From positions 3,968,001-4,032,000 of the forward strand of contig JABRWF010000004.1 in assembly GCA_018343915.1 (NCBI GenBank): a stretch of 64,000 bases of DNA. The letters are read 5' to 3'. Shown piece by piece: positions 13,234 through 24,614 of this stretch. Both the position numbers and the translations under genes were made by a program. Origin of the DNA: Agroathelia rolfsii. Its lineage: Eukaryota; Basidiomycota; Agaricomycetes; Amylocorticiales; Amylocorticiaceae. The notes beneath the pieces were generated by a model. It saw only the letters and a list, made by a program, of their open reading frames with translations, had not been told where the DNA came from and searched no databases. How positions within the stretch are numbered: position 1 is the first letter of the stretch; the number at the start of each line of letters is the position of its first letter.

Positions 13234-13590
13234 TCATGACAGCACTTTACGTAGGACCACCCAGGGCAACGGGTCGTAGGGCTGTTGAGTTTTGAAGGGT
13301 CCTCTCAACCATGACTCTACATCCTCGGGAAACAGAGTTGCAGTCTGAATTGAATTTTTTGTTTCTAGGGCTAGAGCAATAAGCAGGTGATCCCATGAAA
13401 GGAGCTGTTACCTGATACTTACTGCGTTCCAATTCGAACAGACGAACGCGGTGGCAATTCAAGTAACCAAATTCGAGTCCTCCAAGCGGATAGTGCTCAC
13501 TGTATCTTATAAGAACCTCGGCCGACTTGCTGATGTCGACTGTTGGTGTCTTTGCTAGTTTAAACACACAGTACAGATACTTCCAAGCTG
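13234..13590 (-). pseudogene. Two-exon gene remnant, unknown family
   Basis: A protein-like reading appears only after splicing. On the minus strand an exon running from about 13590 (possible acceptor before TGGAAGTATC) encodes WKYLYCVFKLAKTPTVDISK, then EVLIRYSEHYPLGGLEFGYL and CHRVRLFELER. It ends at a perfect GTAAGT donor. A 58-base intron ending CCCTAG joins in phase to an exon encoding NSIQTATLFPEDVESWLRGP, then QQPYDPLPWVVLRKVLS and a TGA at 13234-13236. No start codon or earlier exon with coding character was found upstream within 200 bases. I therefore read it as the 3' end of a gene whose 5' part is lost, or a gene with an unseen distant first exon. The family was not recognised. The adjacent gene AACS starts far upstream and ends 590 bases to the right. 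Confidence 0.45.
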
Positions 13591-13826
13591 TCTGTGGTCA
13601 TTCTGACTCATTCAAGAGGGGTTAGGCTGCCTCTAGACTCATCGAAAGTTAATTTAATTGCAAGTGATATCTAGGCAGCTCATTTACGACCATATTTGAC
13701 ACCATTCATTCAGTTCGTTACTAGCTTCATAAAAAGTCCACCAAACGAACTAAAGGTCTATATATATTGATACATAAGCCCCTGCGAAAAAAGCATCCTT
13801 ATACCCATACTTTATATACTCAATGC

Positions 13827-16766
13827 TTAGAGTCTGGCCCTGATACCACCCGTAGCCGGAATGAAGCTCTCAATATCCCTATACTTGTAATACAATGAAA
13901 GACTCTCCGGATTCGCCACGGTTCCCGATGGCTTCACATTTGCGCCCGAGACGATCTGCTTCACAGCAATTTCAATTTTCTTGCTGTTCACTGTGTACTA
14001 AAAATCATCAAAAGAAAGTCAGTGTATGCGGCTTGTTTGCTGGTACCAAGACAACATACGGGTATATCTCCAATTTCAAATACCCCTGCCGGCACATGCC
14101 TTGCGCTCAACCTGGTTTTGATTGCTTGCTTTATCTCCTCAGCAAGCTTTGACGTGAACTTATGCCCAGGACGCATCTTGAGAAAGAGTAGCACGCGCTC
14201 GTCCTTGTCTATCTCCGGCCTCCGCTGTCCCACACACAGGGAGTCCTCCACATACTCGGAGAACGACTCAACGACTGCATAAATTTCTGCCGAACCAAAG
14301 CGTACGCCGGATGGATTGAGCACGCCGTCGCTTCGCCCGAGCATGAGTATGCCTTTCGTTTTGGGATTGATGGCAAGGAAATCGCCTTGACGCCAAATTC
14401 CTTGAAATATGTCACAGCACCCCCTATTGTGTCAGTATCCTTTTTCTGGTTATCGATAAATGCGCTTGAAATACCTGGATAATGCTCATAATAGGCCTTA
14501 CGGTACTTGCTCCCATCCTCATCGCCCCAGAACATAATTGGGAGCGACACATGCGGGCGTGTGCATACCAGCTCACCCGGTTCGCCTGTCTCATCAATCG
14601 CTTTGCCTTCTGAGTTGAAAACTTCAACTTTCATGCCGAGTGATTTCACTTGTAGTTCTGTTGTTTTATTTTAAGGAGATAGGAATTGGTAAAACTTTTA
14701 AGTTAGACGGATAAGCACACCTCCAGCATAAACAGGCAAATTTGGACAACTAGTGAAAACTGCCGATACCAACCATGATTATAAAAAAATGTCAACCATG
14801 CAGAGTCGTATAAGTAAAAGAAAAATGATGCTTACATGCAGTAAACACATCCGTCCCGCCCGACATACTCGACATTTGCACCTCATGTCCGAATGCATGC
14901 TGGGTCCATTCAAACATGGACGACGTGAGTACGGCGCCCATGCTCAGGAGCACACGGAGGCTCTCAAATGACGCAAGCTTGACTGAAAAGAAGGAATTTA
15001 CTCATGATCTTTACGAAAAACCAGCTGGGAAGGGGCTTGAAACCTACGTGGCTCGATTTCTCTTCCTTGGATCTCAGATAAGAATCTCGGACTCGTACCC
15101 CAGACTGTAACCCTATCACGTCGATGAAACAAAATGGAAGGTGTGAATATTTACAGCAAAGATACCGAGAGCAGATAGGGCAAAAGACGAAGGAAAGGAT
15201 CATAACGCACCCCTGCTCACTAATGAACTTCAAGAAATTTCTCACATCTGGGTGAAACGGCGATCCGTCATATGTGACTATCGTTGCTCCGTTCGCAAGT
15301 GCACTTAACATGTATGGCCACATCATCCACCCAGTAGTTGTGTACTGGAAATAGGTGTCTTCCCGCCCAATGTCAAACATAAGGGTGAGCTCTTTTCTGC
15401 TGTTGAGGAGTGCGCCGCCCTATTACCAGAGAAATACATGGGCAAAGCGTAGTCTTTACGGGTTGGGCTGGTTTTTGCTTACCGCGCCATGGACAATACA
15501 TTTTGGTGGTCCGCTAGTACCTGAGGAGTAGAGAATATAAAGCGGATGGTCGAACGGGAGCTGCTCAAAACTAAGAGGTCTCTTGTCATCCGAGGCCAAA
15601 AAATCCGCAAGAACATGGCTAAACCAATTGTTTCCGTTTATCAGTTTTCTCCTTCTCCTAACATCGACAATACTGATATCCCATTTCATACCTATTGGGA
15701 ATATTACTCGTCTTTGCAAACTCCCCTCCAATGGTTGTAGTAATAGTGCTCGGTAACAGCACAACGTGCTCAAGCCCGTACTCAATCAATTCAGAGGCAA
15801 CTTCATGGGCTTTTGAGACCAGATTGATTTGCTTGCCGGCGTACAAGACTTCGGTCTCTGTAAAAATGAACTTGGGTCTGATTTGGCGGTAGCGATCCAG
15901 TAAACCCTGGAGAAAGGGTGGTAGGAGAGATGTTGTTAGTGCGAATCAGTTAAAATTGATTGGGCCCTTGGAGGAAACGGCAGGTTTGGGCCTACCTGAG
16001 CGCCCATATCAGTCGCCGTACTGGAAAATATGCCGCCAGCGCTTGCAGTGGCAAGGGCAATCACAACAGCGGTGATATTGTTTGTAACGATTGCTGACAG
16101 AGAGAGAGCAACCTTGAGCTCGGCACCAAACCCTAGCCCTGAAAGAGAAAAATCCAGCATGGTACTTACCAGCAACCCGATCTCCAACTTGCAACCCATT
16201 TACTTTCATTGCTGCAGCCATCTGTCTTACCATCTCTCTTAACTGCCTGTATGAGTAATGGGCCACGTGTCCAAACTCGCCGCTGGCAACGATAGCAGTG
16301 TGGTCATCGTTAAAGTGTAGCAGGTTCTCAGCATAATTGAACCGCGTATGAGGAAACCATTTTGGGTTTTGCGAATTTGAAGGATTGTATTCAATTATCT
16401 CCTCGGTGCCGGAAGCGGGTGGAACAGACGAGATGATGCCTAGGAAATCCCAGAGGTCTTGCCTGTCAATATTTCAGGTTAATAGACATTGATGAATAAG
16501 ATGGAGTCAAAATAAAAGGGCAAACCAAAAGCCATAATCTTCGACAGAGTATTTGTGTAGGTCATCATAGTCACCTACAAATCATGACCACACTGAGATT
16601 TACGACACCATAATTGATTATAACTAAGACACACACCTAGGCGAAGACCATGCTTCTTGTTAATGGTACGCCTGAGGACTTCCAGACGAGTATAACGAGC
16701 ACTCTGGGGATTCCAGAGCAAGCGTGAACCGCTGAATAGATCGTTATTGTTGTGATTGACGCTCAT
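13827..16766 (-). CDS. Acetoacetyl-CoA synthetase
   Basis: ANL-superfamily ligase that activates acetoacetate to acetoacetyl-CoA with ATP, feeding ketone-body carbon into sterol and lipid synthesis in the cytosol. The start at 16766 gives [20 protein letters not shown], followed by the family's N-terminal region ([28 protein letters not shown]). The AMP-binding P-loop is [19 protein letters not shown]. Downstream motifs are [44 protein letters not shown] sequence, [51 protein letters not shown] and [17 protein letters not shown]. The last exon begins [20 protein letters not shown], which includes the C-terminal catalytic Lys region typical of the family. It ends with TAA at 13827-13829. About ten short introns; I saw no frame break. 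Length of about 680 residues fits the family. Confidence 0.93.
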
Positions 16767-17168
16767 GATCGGGTGTAGTAATCGGTCACTGAAAGTAGTA
16801 ATACAGAGAACACAGAGAACAAGGTCAGACGATTCTGAGGATGCCCTTTTAAAACTGGTGCATTAAATTGCCAGGATATATGTATGATTTTTCTACAGCA
16901 ATCATAGTGACAACATCAACTATCTTGGCCTTGACAGTTGTTATCGGCAACCGAAGCGCGCTTGCTCCATACAGTTAGAGCAAAAATAGAATGTCCAGCA
17001 GACGATACGGTTTGGAGTGTATTATTTTAGTAGATGTTCAGGGTTTTACAACTTAAAGAAGCGCCTTGCAGGCGCGATAGATGCCAGTAGAGATAACTTG
17101 CGTACGGTCCTTGCATGGGCCGGGTTCTAATGCAAATGAGCTAAGCACCCGTACAGGATTCCAAAATG

Positions 17169-17348
17169 CCGGTGTAGCGCCACGTATAGACGCTCATAGT
17201 CGGATTGATGGTAGATTTGGAACTCCCAACGGATCGGATCCCGCCGGATTGACTGAACTGAAATATGCAACTCAATTGATCAATCCGGCGGGATCCGATC
17301 CGTTAGGAGCTCTAACTAGTATGCTAGTGTCTAAACCCTATACACTGG
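17169..17348. mobile_element. Fold-back / MITE-like inverted-repeat element
   Basis: The core arms are 22-base perfect inverted repeats at 17231-17252 (GGATCGGATCCCGCCGGATT and GA) and 17280-17301, separated by a 27-base loop. Outward the pairing continues with few mismatches (AACTCCCAACGG against AGCTCCTAACGG in reverse) and, with gaps, to CCGGTGTA at 17169 and its partner ending TACACTGG at 17348. The whole is about 180 bases with no coding capacity. This fits a miniature inverted-repeat transposable element or other fold-back repeat. No clear target-site duplication was found, so the outer ends are approximate. Confidence 0.65.
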
Positions 17349-19294
17349 TATCAGCACCACTTGCAGCTTAATTTAGCCGATGTATAAGTGCCATTAGCAA
17401 CTTAATCCATGAGGTTGTTGTTATATTGAATTAATTTCATGTTGATTTGAATTATTGTCTCAGAGCACTGGAAAGTCTTAGAAGCTCCATACTAGTCCAG
17501 TTATAGATGCGGCACTGCAACGGCAGAGACAGTAAGTATGAGAACCGGATGACACGGGCTCGATAGGACAGGGGAGGAATCACCAAGGGAGGCTGGCAAG
17601 TGGACACAGATCACACGAAGACACGAAGGGGCGGATCACTGGTGTTGATTCGGCGAAGAGCTGACGATGCTTTTCCAATAAACTATATACAATGTGTGAG
17701 AACAAAAGAAACTAATAGCTACTGGGACCGCTGGTATAATTGGATTGGTAAGGTATGGTATTGGAACTAAGACATGGAAACAATTACGAGGTGTTGAGTA
17801 AGCCAGAATGAGAAGTGACCAAGATGAGACAGAGATGAATGAGGACAAAAGCTAGTCGAAAGAACAATAGAGTAGAATGAGATAAGAGTGTGTGTGTGAG
17901 ACGGGCAAGATAAGAATGGAGATTTGGCATGATATCGAGAGATGAGCGGCTGCGCCGCCTGCGGAACAAATCCGCGCGGCATAACGACAAAGTGATCATA
18001 ACAGTAAGTATGTATTTTGTCTCAACAAGTCTCCACTTAATTTTAACCATGTATATATACAGCTAATCTAACTCCATTGTCCTTCTAATACTTCACTCAC
18101 TTTGACTATCCAAATATACTGAGATGTTTTATAGCTTTGAAAGTCATACAAATTGTGCCTCTAATTACAAGGTCTGATACAATATTTATCTAGTGGGTTT
18201 AAGAACATTGTTGCATTTGCTACTAGGAGTAGTATTCCTAAGTTCTAATTACATATACATGTTAAGTAGTGTAAAGGTTTTTGCCTCTATTAAATTGTAT
18301 CACACTAGAATACATCAAATTTAATTGTATTAATACATTGAATCATGTTGAAGTAGATGGAATTACATCGGAATGAATGCAGTTTAAAGCAATTAACCAG
18401 GCACACCAAAACAATAGCTTGCTAATTTAAATCGTAAGCAATCGCATTTGCTCGTATTGCATGGTAGCAGAGTCTCATTTTAAGGTCAAATCCGGTATGT
18501 CGTAGCCGACCGTATTCTGTAGGATTACATCGTACCAATTTCTCACCAGGCTTCATGCTTCATGGCTATGCACCAACTGAATTGAATTCTTACAGTTATT
18601 TGATCTGTCATCTTTCCTATGACATTGTGCCTATACGTTACTACAGTCGAACCTGTCTGAAGCCCCATAATCGGTGGTGCGAGAATAGACTTCATAATGG
18701 CCCGGAAGAGATAATTGAATGTGGAAAAAAACTTCAGCCAAACCAATACCGAACCAGCCAAATAACTCAAGCCCAATCGGAAAAGCTGCCTTACAATACA
18801 GCCGCTCGGCGTGGTTTGGGGGGTAGAAAATATGGCTTTACAAACTTAGGAAATGGAGGAAGCGCGGTCTTAGAGAGTTTATGACTTTATGGCATAAAGA
18901 CAAAGACCTTAGACAGGTTCAACTGTATCTGCGGACCCCGAAACCATATACAAAAATCGGGAAATTCAGAAGGCTTAGTCAATGACTGAAGGCCACTGCG
19001 GCGGCGGCCCTGGCATCCTACTTCTTTGATGATGTCCATTTTTATACTCTACCAGGTCAATCAAACGGCCTGCTTGTGCCAATGATATTATCTCGGTCGT
19101 CCCTTGAATTGGCTATTGTTAACGTCAGCTCTCGTAGCTGACATACAGTGCACCATCCAACCCTTATATCATGTATCTTCTTTTGAGAAGACAGTGACTT
19201 CTCCCGCGCTCTCTCGCCACTCTTCGCCGTTTTACTAATTGATATGGAAGCAATTCTATATCCTTGTATTTACCCGCGGAAGTGGCTTGATTGT

Positions 19295-19299
<5 letters not shown>

Positions 19300-19325
<26 letters not shown>
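19300..19325 (+). repeat. Poly-T tract (26 bases)
   Basis: Twenty-six T bases preceded by GTCTTGC and followed by CATAGCGC. Read on the minus strand it is a poly-A run, so it could mark the tail of a decayed retroposed sequence, but no retroposon body was recognised next to it. Confidence 0.9.
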
Positions 19326-19839
19326 CATAGCGCTTAGTGGAGCGCCTGTAATATCAGAGTTTAAGTCATTTGACTGATATCCAAGATAACCCGCGCTTAC
19401 GATGATCCTTTTGATGGCCAAAAATGCCAGCACCATAAGGAGATTGTGCCAAAGCTTCAAGATAGAGGAGCTACTGACCTCATCTTCGGAGCACGATTCA
19501 GTTTCTAATCTCTATTTTTAATGACGTTGATAATATTTCACGGTAATACCCTAGGGCAGTTTACAAAGCAACCTCTAAAAATCACACCTGAGTAGGGATT
19601 AAAATTGGCTGAGTGAATGATACTACTCACATGAACCGAACAAGCAATGAAAAACGGTAACACAAGTGGCGTCTGTAGGACTAGAAGCTATATATATTGC
19701 ATTTTACGGAATATTATACAAGCGCCTGGTCAGCACTATAGATCACGAAGTTTGACTAGCGCCGTAACTCACATATACGAGATAAGAAGGTAATGAATGT
19801 CGGTTATTCCTTGGCCAGTGCGCTAAGGAAATTCAGCAA

Positions 19840-19846
19840 TATAAAG
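19840..19846 (+). promoter_or_regulatory. TATA box of the methyltransferase gene
   Basis: TATAAAG lies 70 bases before the ATG at 19910, in the expected range for a fungal TATA element. Inferred from position and sequence. Confidence 0.5.
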
Positions 19847-19909
19847 ACCAGCGCAGGACTTGGATTACAATGTTAGTAACAACATACACACATCACCCAA
19901 GCCTTTAGG

Positions 19910-21092
19910 ATGGCGTCACTCATGACCAAGTCACTTCACTACTATTCCCTCGATAAAGGTTCCCGCGAAGATGAAATTCGTCGGTGAGCATTTTATTATC
20001 TACGTATAGTAGTGTCCTACTAACATTTGACTCGCGTACTCACTTTGAAAGTTTGAACACACAGTATAAATGTTTTCAATACTTTTGCGGAAACGAGCAA
20101 GGTGCCAAACTACCACTTCATCCGTCAAAAGTAGACGTCATCCTTGATATTGCAACCGGAACTGGATCATGGCTGCTCGACATCGCTCGAGACCCAAGCA
20201 TTGCATCCCGTCTCTCATCACCCACAGACAAACTAAAACTTCTTGCCTGCGACCTTTCCCTTTCCAAGCTCTCTCCCGAGCTTGCCTCCTACTCAGCTTC
20301 CAATCCAAAAATCCAGATATTTGAACACGATGTCACACAGCCTTTCCCAGCTGAACTGCATGGTACAGTCGACCTTGTTCACATGAGTCTCCTTGTATTG
20401 GCATTGACACAGAAGGGATGGGAAACCGCGCTAAAGAATATATACGACATATTAAGTAGGCACATTAAGATTCAAATCAGGGTTGATATATTAAATAATA
20501 TCACCTACAGAGCCAGGTGGGCGCTTACTCCTAATGGAGTATGACTTGTCTTTCTATTCTTCAGCCTTTCCTCCGTTTGCGTCGGTGAATGAGCTTCAAG
20601 AGTGCATGGCTGCTGCACGGGTGAGCCCGAAGGTTCTGGACAGATTCAACGTATTGTTTTCAAACATGATCCAATCTCAAGGCCGCACACTCGGGTATAT
20701 TCTTTTTACCTCCCACGCTTGATTTTTTGTTTATCTCTGTTCACTTATTTAGGGTATCATATCGTATCCCAGGTTTTCTCAAGTCTGCAGAGTTTTTTAT
20801 TGTATCCAGCCGCATTCATAGTGCGCCTGTAGGATTGCTTTGCCAAACACAGCCCAGCCCCAACGGAGCACCACTCTCAGAGTTCACGGACTTCACAGTA
20901 GAAAACATAATCCGTCTCGCAGATCTGCTGGTTCAGGAAGCGGTGGCTAGTCATGATCCAAACGCCGGCTCGGATTTCCATGCTCCGACTAAAGAAGAGA
21001 AAGAGAAACTGTTTAGCGAGTTTGCTGGATTTGCCCGAACCCAGTGGGTGTATAGTTTGGCGTCTGAATGGATAGCTCAGAAGATAGCATAA
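19910..21092 (+). CDS. SAM-dependent methyltransferase (class I)
   Basis: Methyltransferase of the UbiE/LaeA-like class I fold; the acceptor is unknown. Four exons: MASLMTKSLHYYSLDKGSRE opens the first (19910-19984). A 66-base intron with a CTAAC branch point leads to LNTQYKCFQYFCGNEQGAKL. Motif I, the SAM-binding glycine loop, is ILDIATGTGSWLLDIAR; an acidic residue follows in LLACDLSLSKL. Motif II-like EHDVTQPFP and VDLVHMSLLVLALTQKGW come next. Intron 2 joins NIYDILK to PGGRLLLMEYDL, the conserved post-motif III loop, which confirms the splice. The last intron leads to RIPGFLKSAEFFIVSSRI and the helical C-terminus ending SEWIAQKIA at the TAA/stop 21090-21092. Length of about 335 residues. 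Such enzymes often act on secondary metabolites or lipids in fungi, but no biosynthetic cluster lies nearby. Confidence 0.88.
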
Positions 21093-21523
21093 ATGTAAAT
21101 TGTTTAGTAGCGATTATTAAACGGGAAAATGGAACTTGAATACCACGGTTATTCTTACATTCTCGTTCAAGTTCTGAACCTTGGAACTAGTCATGGTAAG
21201 TGGCTGAGTAAAGTATAAATTAAGATCAGGCCCGATCCCTAGAAAACGGTACCAATTGGGTCACATTCGATACAGTCTCTAAATTTGGGAGCCACAAGAA
21301 TGCAGCAGCGGACTAATCCAAAGCCTAGGTCGCAAGCATGAGCGCATGAGCCACCCATGCCTGCGATAATCAAGGAGCAGTGGCGCACTAGTCGGTGGCG
21401 CCAGGAACGAGATCAGAAATTAGATCGCTTAGATCAAGAGATTTTTCCTTCTTCGCTCAGTTTGCCGCTGCTGTTGGAGTCTTCGCTCCTTGCCCTCGCT
21501 CCGCTACGACGACGAAGACGACA
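21093..21523. promoter_or_regulatory. Intergenic, promoter of transporter gene
   Basis: About 430 bases between two plus-strand genes. The distal 130 bases are open in frame with the next gene, but the first methionine with protein-like sequence after it is at 21524, so this is read as promoter and 5' leader. Confidence 0.4.
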
Positions 21524-23237
21524 ATGTCCCTCAAAGACGAAGACAACAAGCAACCTGTATATGAAGAGGCCTCGCCAATTGACCATGCCCACTTCCCCGT
21601 CTTGGAGTCTGGTGCCTCACTGCTGCCACAGCGCCCGCCGATCGACTATAGTTCATTGGGCGCATTTGGTTCCAGCGTTTGGCGGCGCTTCAAGAGCCTC
21701 TGGACGAAGCGATTCACATTTTCCCTCATCGCCGGACAAGTCGTCTCGCTCTGTATCACTTGCACAAATGTGACGACGACAGAGCTCAATATGAGGAACT
21801 GGTCCCTGCCTACGACGCAGACACTTTTCTTGTCAGTCCAAACTTTAACCAGACTGCGATTGTGATTTTTCTGATTTAGCCTATTAGATACTTTTCAATT
21901 TTCATCATATACACGCCCTATACAATCTACAAATGTCAGTTAACGCTACCTATCATTTTGCAATTACTGTATTTTTCACCCAGCGCTTAAATTTGACGCA
22001 TCATGACAGATGGTTGGAAAGGATGGTTTTCCTTATTGCGTCGGGATGGATGGAAGTGTAAGCCTTATCCCATGAAATATAGTTATTTTCTCTCCAACTA
22101 GTTTCAGACTTCCTACTTGCATGCTGTGATGTCGAGGGAAACTTTACGGTCGTCAAAGCATACCAATACACGGATCTCTTATCGTGCATGCTGCTGGACG
22201 CGTACGTTGCTTCTACCACTCAAAATAAGAATATAAGGCATCTGACTGTCTCTCTTTCTCTATTACAGATGGGCGATTCCTGTGTGTATTTTCTTCTCAT
22301 GGGTTTATATGCGCCCCAAATACCATTGGACCCAGCTTGTGGTATGGTTCTCCTAAGATGCATGTACTTTCAATTAACTTGACCTCTATGAGGCAATATA
22401 GGGCGTCCTTGTCTGTATTGGTGGCCTTGGTTTGCTTGTCGCATCCGACATGATCACAGATAAGAACTATGCTGCCTTGGACAAAGCCAAGGGTGATGGT
22501 TTCATGATTCTCGGTGCTACTCTTTACGGCCTCTGTAAGTCCTTGTATAGTGTCTTTCATGTCGAGGCCATCACTCACGTCTCTATTTTTGCAAGCCAAC
22601 GCTACTGAGGAGTTCTTCGTAAGAAGGAGGCCGCTTTACGAGGTTGTCGGTCAGATGGGAATGTGGGGAACGCTCATCAATGGCATTCAAGCTGCCGGGC
22701 TTGAGCACCAAGGCATGAAAACTGTTACATGGGATAGGTTCAACAGTAAGTACACCACAGTCTTTTTATGTTTTTAAATCTACTTGCTCATTGAGATATT
22801 TAGTTGGGCTGCTTGTAGCATACACGGCAGCAATGTTTATCCTGTACACTGTTGCACCGCTCATCTACCGCACAGCCTCTTCTGCATACTACAACATCAG
22901 TCTACTAACGAGCGACTTTTATGGCCTGCTCTTTGGTCTATTCCTTTTCGTACGTTTACTGATATCCTCCTTCCATCATGACAGACTTTGAACTCATCTT
23001 TATATAGCATTACTCGCCCTACTGGTTATACTTCCCTGCATTCTGTGTTGTAATTGTCGGTCTCGTTATCTACTTCTGGAGTGCTACACGTAAGCTCCAA
23101 TCTGCTATTTTCTTTCTCAACGCTCAATGCTTATATCAAATGACCCAGCCGAAGAGCAAGGTAAACTCGACCCCAGGGCACCTGTTTATGTGCACGGTCG
23201 TGTTTCCGCAGAATCTGCCGAAGAGAGCCTGGCTTGA
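21524..23237 (+). CDS. SLC35F-family solute transporter (DMT superfamily)
   Basis: Integral membrane protein of solute carrier family 35 member F1/F2 type (DUF914), with about ten helices; substrate not established for fungal members. It starts MSLKDEDNKQPVYEEASPID with a cytosolic tail of about 60 residues. Membrane segments follow: FTFSLIAGQVVSLCITCTNV, YFSIFIIYTPYTIYK, YFLLACCDVEGNFTVVKAYQ, SCMLLDAWAIPVCIFFSWVY, LVGVLVCIGGLGLLVASDM, GDGFMILGATLYGLSNATEE, GLLVAYTAAMFILYTVAPLI, YGLLFGLFLF and FCVVIVGLVIYFWSAT. The DVEGN..VVKAYQ block and NATEEFFVRRRPLYEVVGQM loop are characteristic of the family. About nine introns of 50-70 bases, several carrying stop codons in all frames, so no single open frame shows more than three helices. 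A longer in-frame start at 21395 exists but adds arginine-rich sequence unlike the family, so the ATG at 21524 is preferred. Stop TGA at 23235-23237. Confidence 0.9.
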
Positions 23238-24472
23238 AATAAGCTGAAGGGTGAAGTGTATATACTCAAATTTATATACTTATGTATTTGATCCGTGAAT
23301 CTAGCTTGGATGTAATGACTTTTAACGAAGGTGTAGTATCTACTACTTTGATATCGCTAGTGTTAGTAGGTATTGGTAGTAGAGGATATCCAACATGTGT
23401 AAGCGGGTATCTATGTTTACAGCTACATGCATGTCATATCCCCAAGATGTACCCGTATATTATAAACTGTTTCTTTGCCTTGTCATCATGAGGTAAAGAC
23501 AGAAGTAGATGATGCCTATTTTCGGAAGCAAGTGAGTTCCGCCACGATTGCCACTGGCGGCATGGCAGAGTCTTCGAAGTCTTCTTTTGACCAAAAGCTT
23601 GCTATCTTATGACCGCACTCAAATTTTCTCTGCGATTTAGCTGATCTCTTCTCTGTCCTCAGCGGAGTTCCGCCATCACCTAGATTTCCATTCTATGATA
23701 CTGCTAGCGGCCGAGAATTCAATATGTTCCTGTAATATGCAACGATTAGTATTATGTACCCGGACGCGCACTGCGGCACTAAAGGCACCTCCAGCGATCA
23801 AATGTAGCGGCAGATACTTGAGGAAGCGGCCTGCTCAAATCCCTCATGTCGGCCAAATTATGGAAATTAACTTTTCATTTCTATTTCTAGCGTATCCGTT
23901 GAGCTTACCGCCAGTTGACTTGGCATAGCATGGATTAAATTCCTAGGATTTTATTAGGTTTCCCAGCGACAGTATATCCTGCTGTGGTAATGCCCACTCT
24001 GTAAACCCACATGCTCAGAGGTCATGCTCAGCCTGCTCTGAAGGTCTCCGCCGCCTGTAACAATGTTTGTGCCGCGCAGTGTTGTTTTTCCTTGGCTCCA
24101 CAGTCCACTCCTCTCGCCGCACCGCTCGGATGTTGCCCTTATTCCTCTTCGCAGCTCTGCCTTTAACGTTGGAGCCAAGGAATGCTGTAACTCTTCATTT
24201 GTCGGCCTTTGCGTGCCATTTTACGTTTATGGTCTCGTGCAAGTCCAATTTTTGCAAGAAGACTGTTGAAACATCAATGCAATCTATTGCCAACTTCACC
24301 ACGAGGCCATCATTGAACGGCTATTAGGACCTGCAGCTTCTCTATGTCCGAAGGGGTATGCCAGTTATGCTGGGTATCATTTGAGATAATGCGGGTTTAA
24401 GCCCTGCTTGACTATCAATGTATGCATTCCCAATCATCCATTATCGCAAGACTTGCAAATCGATCTTGCCTT
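23238..24472. other. Intergenic
   Basis: About 1.2 kb between two plus-strand genes. Several short open frames cross it, but none has conserved-looking sequence or splice support. No feature seen. Confidence 0.5.
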
Positions 24473-24478
24473 TATAAA
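24473..24478 (+). promoter_or_regulatory. TATA box of PEPM/ICL-family gene
   Basis: TATAAA lies about 140 bases before the ATG at 24615. A pyrimidine-rich stretch (24525-24605, many CTCC/CTTCC units) lies between it and the start codon, the common layout of a strongly expressed fungal promoter. Confidence 0.55.
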
Positions 24479-24614
24479 CTGTGCGTGTTCTGAGAGGGAG
24501 AGTCCAGTGCACTGCGCCCTTACCCCCTTCACATCCGCCAAAATTCCTTTCTCACTCTCCTCCGTTCTTCGCCGCTTCCTCCCCTCCTCCCCCTCCTCTT
24601 CCACAATCAACGAG

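Larger units (their letters stand above)
16767..19909. other. Gene-poor region
   Basis: About 3.1 kb, AT-rich, with no supportable gene. It holds a fold-back element at 17169-17348 and a T run at 19300-19325. A 12-base direct repeat (ACAGTAAGTATG at 17529 and 18001) brackets about 470 bases. Open frames here lack protein-like composition. Confidence 0.5.

Noticed and set aside
14400..14480. Apparent frame break in acetoacetyl-CoA synthetase after HYPG
   Set aside because: A GTATTT...TTCAAG intron joins HYPG to IWRQGDF in phase; the gene is intact.
17081..17371. 96-codon plus-strand frame over the fold-back element
   Set aside because: Most of it is the inverted-repeat DNA itself; no protein-like conservation.
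17529..18012. 12-base direct repeat ACAGTAAGTATG about 470 bases apart, possible solo LTR
   Set aside because: No TG...CA ends or target-site duplication could be matched, and the repeat is short enough to be chance (it contains a splice-donor-like GTAAGT).
19164..19460. Minus-strand frame with a lysine run
   Set aside because: The lysines come from the 26-base T tract; the rest has no recognisable feature.
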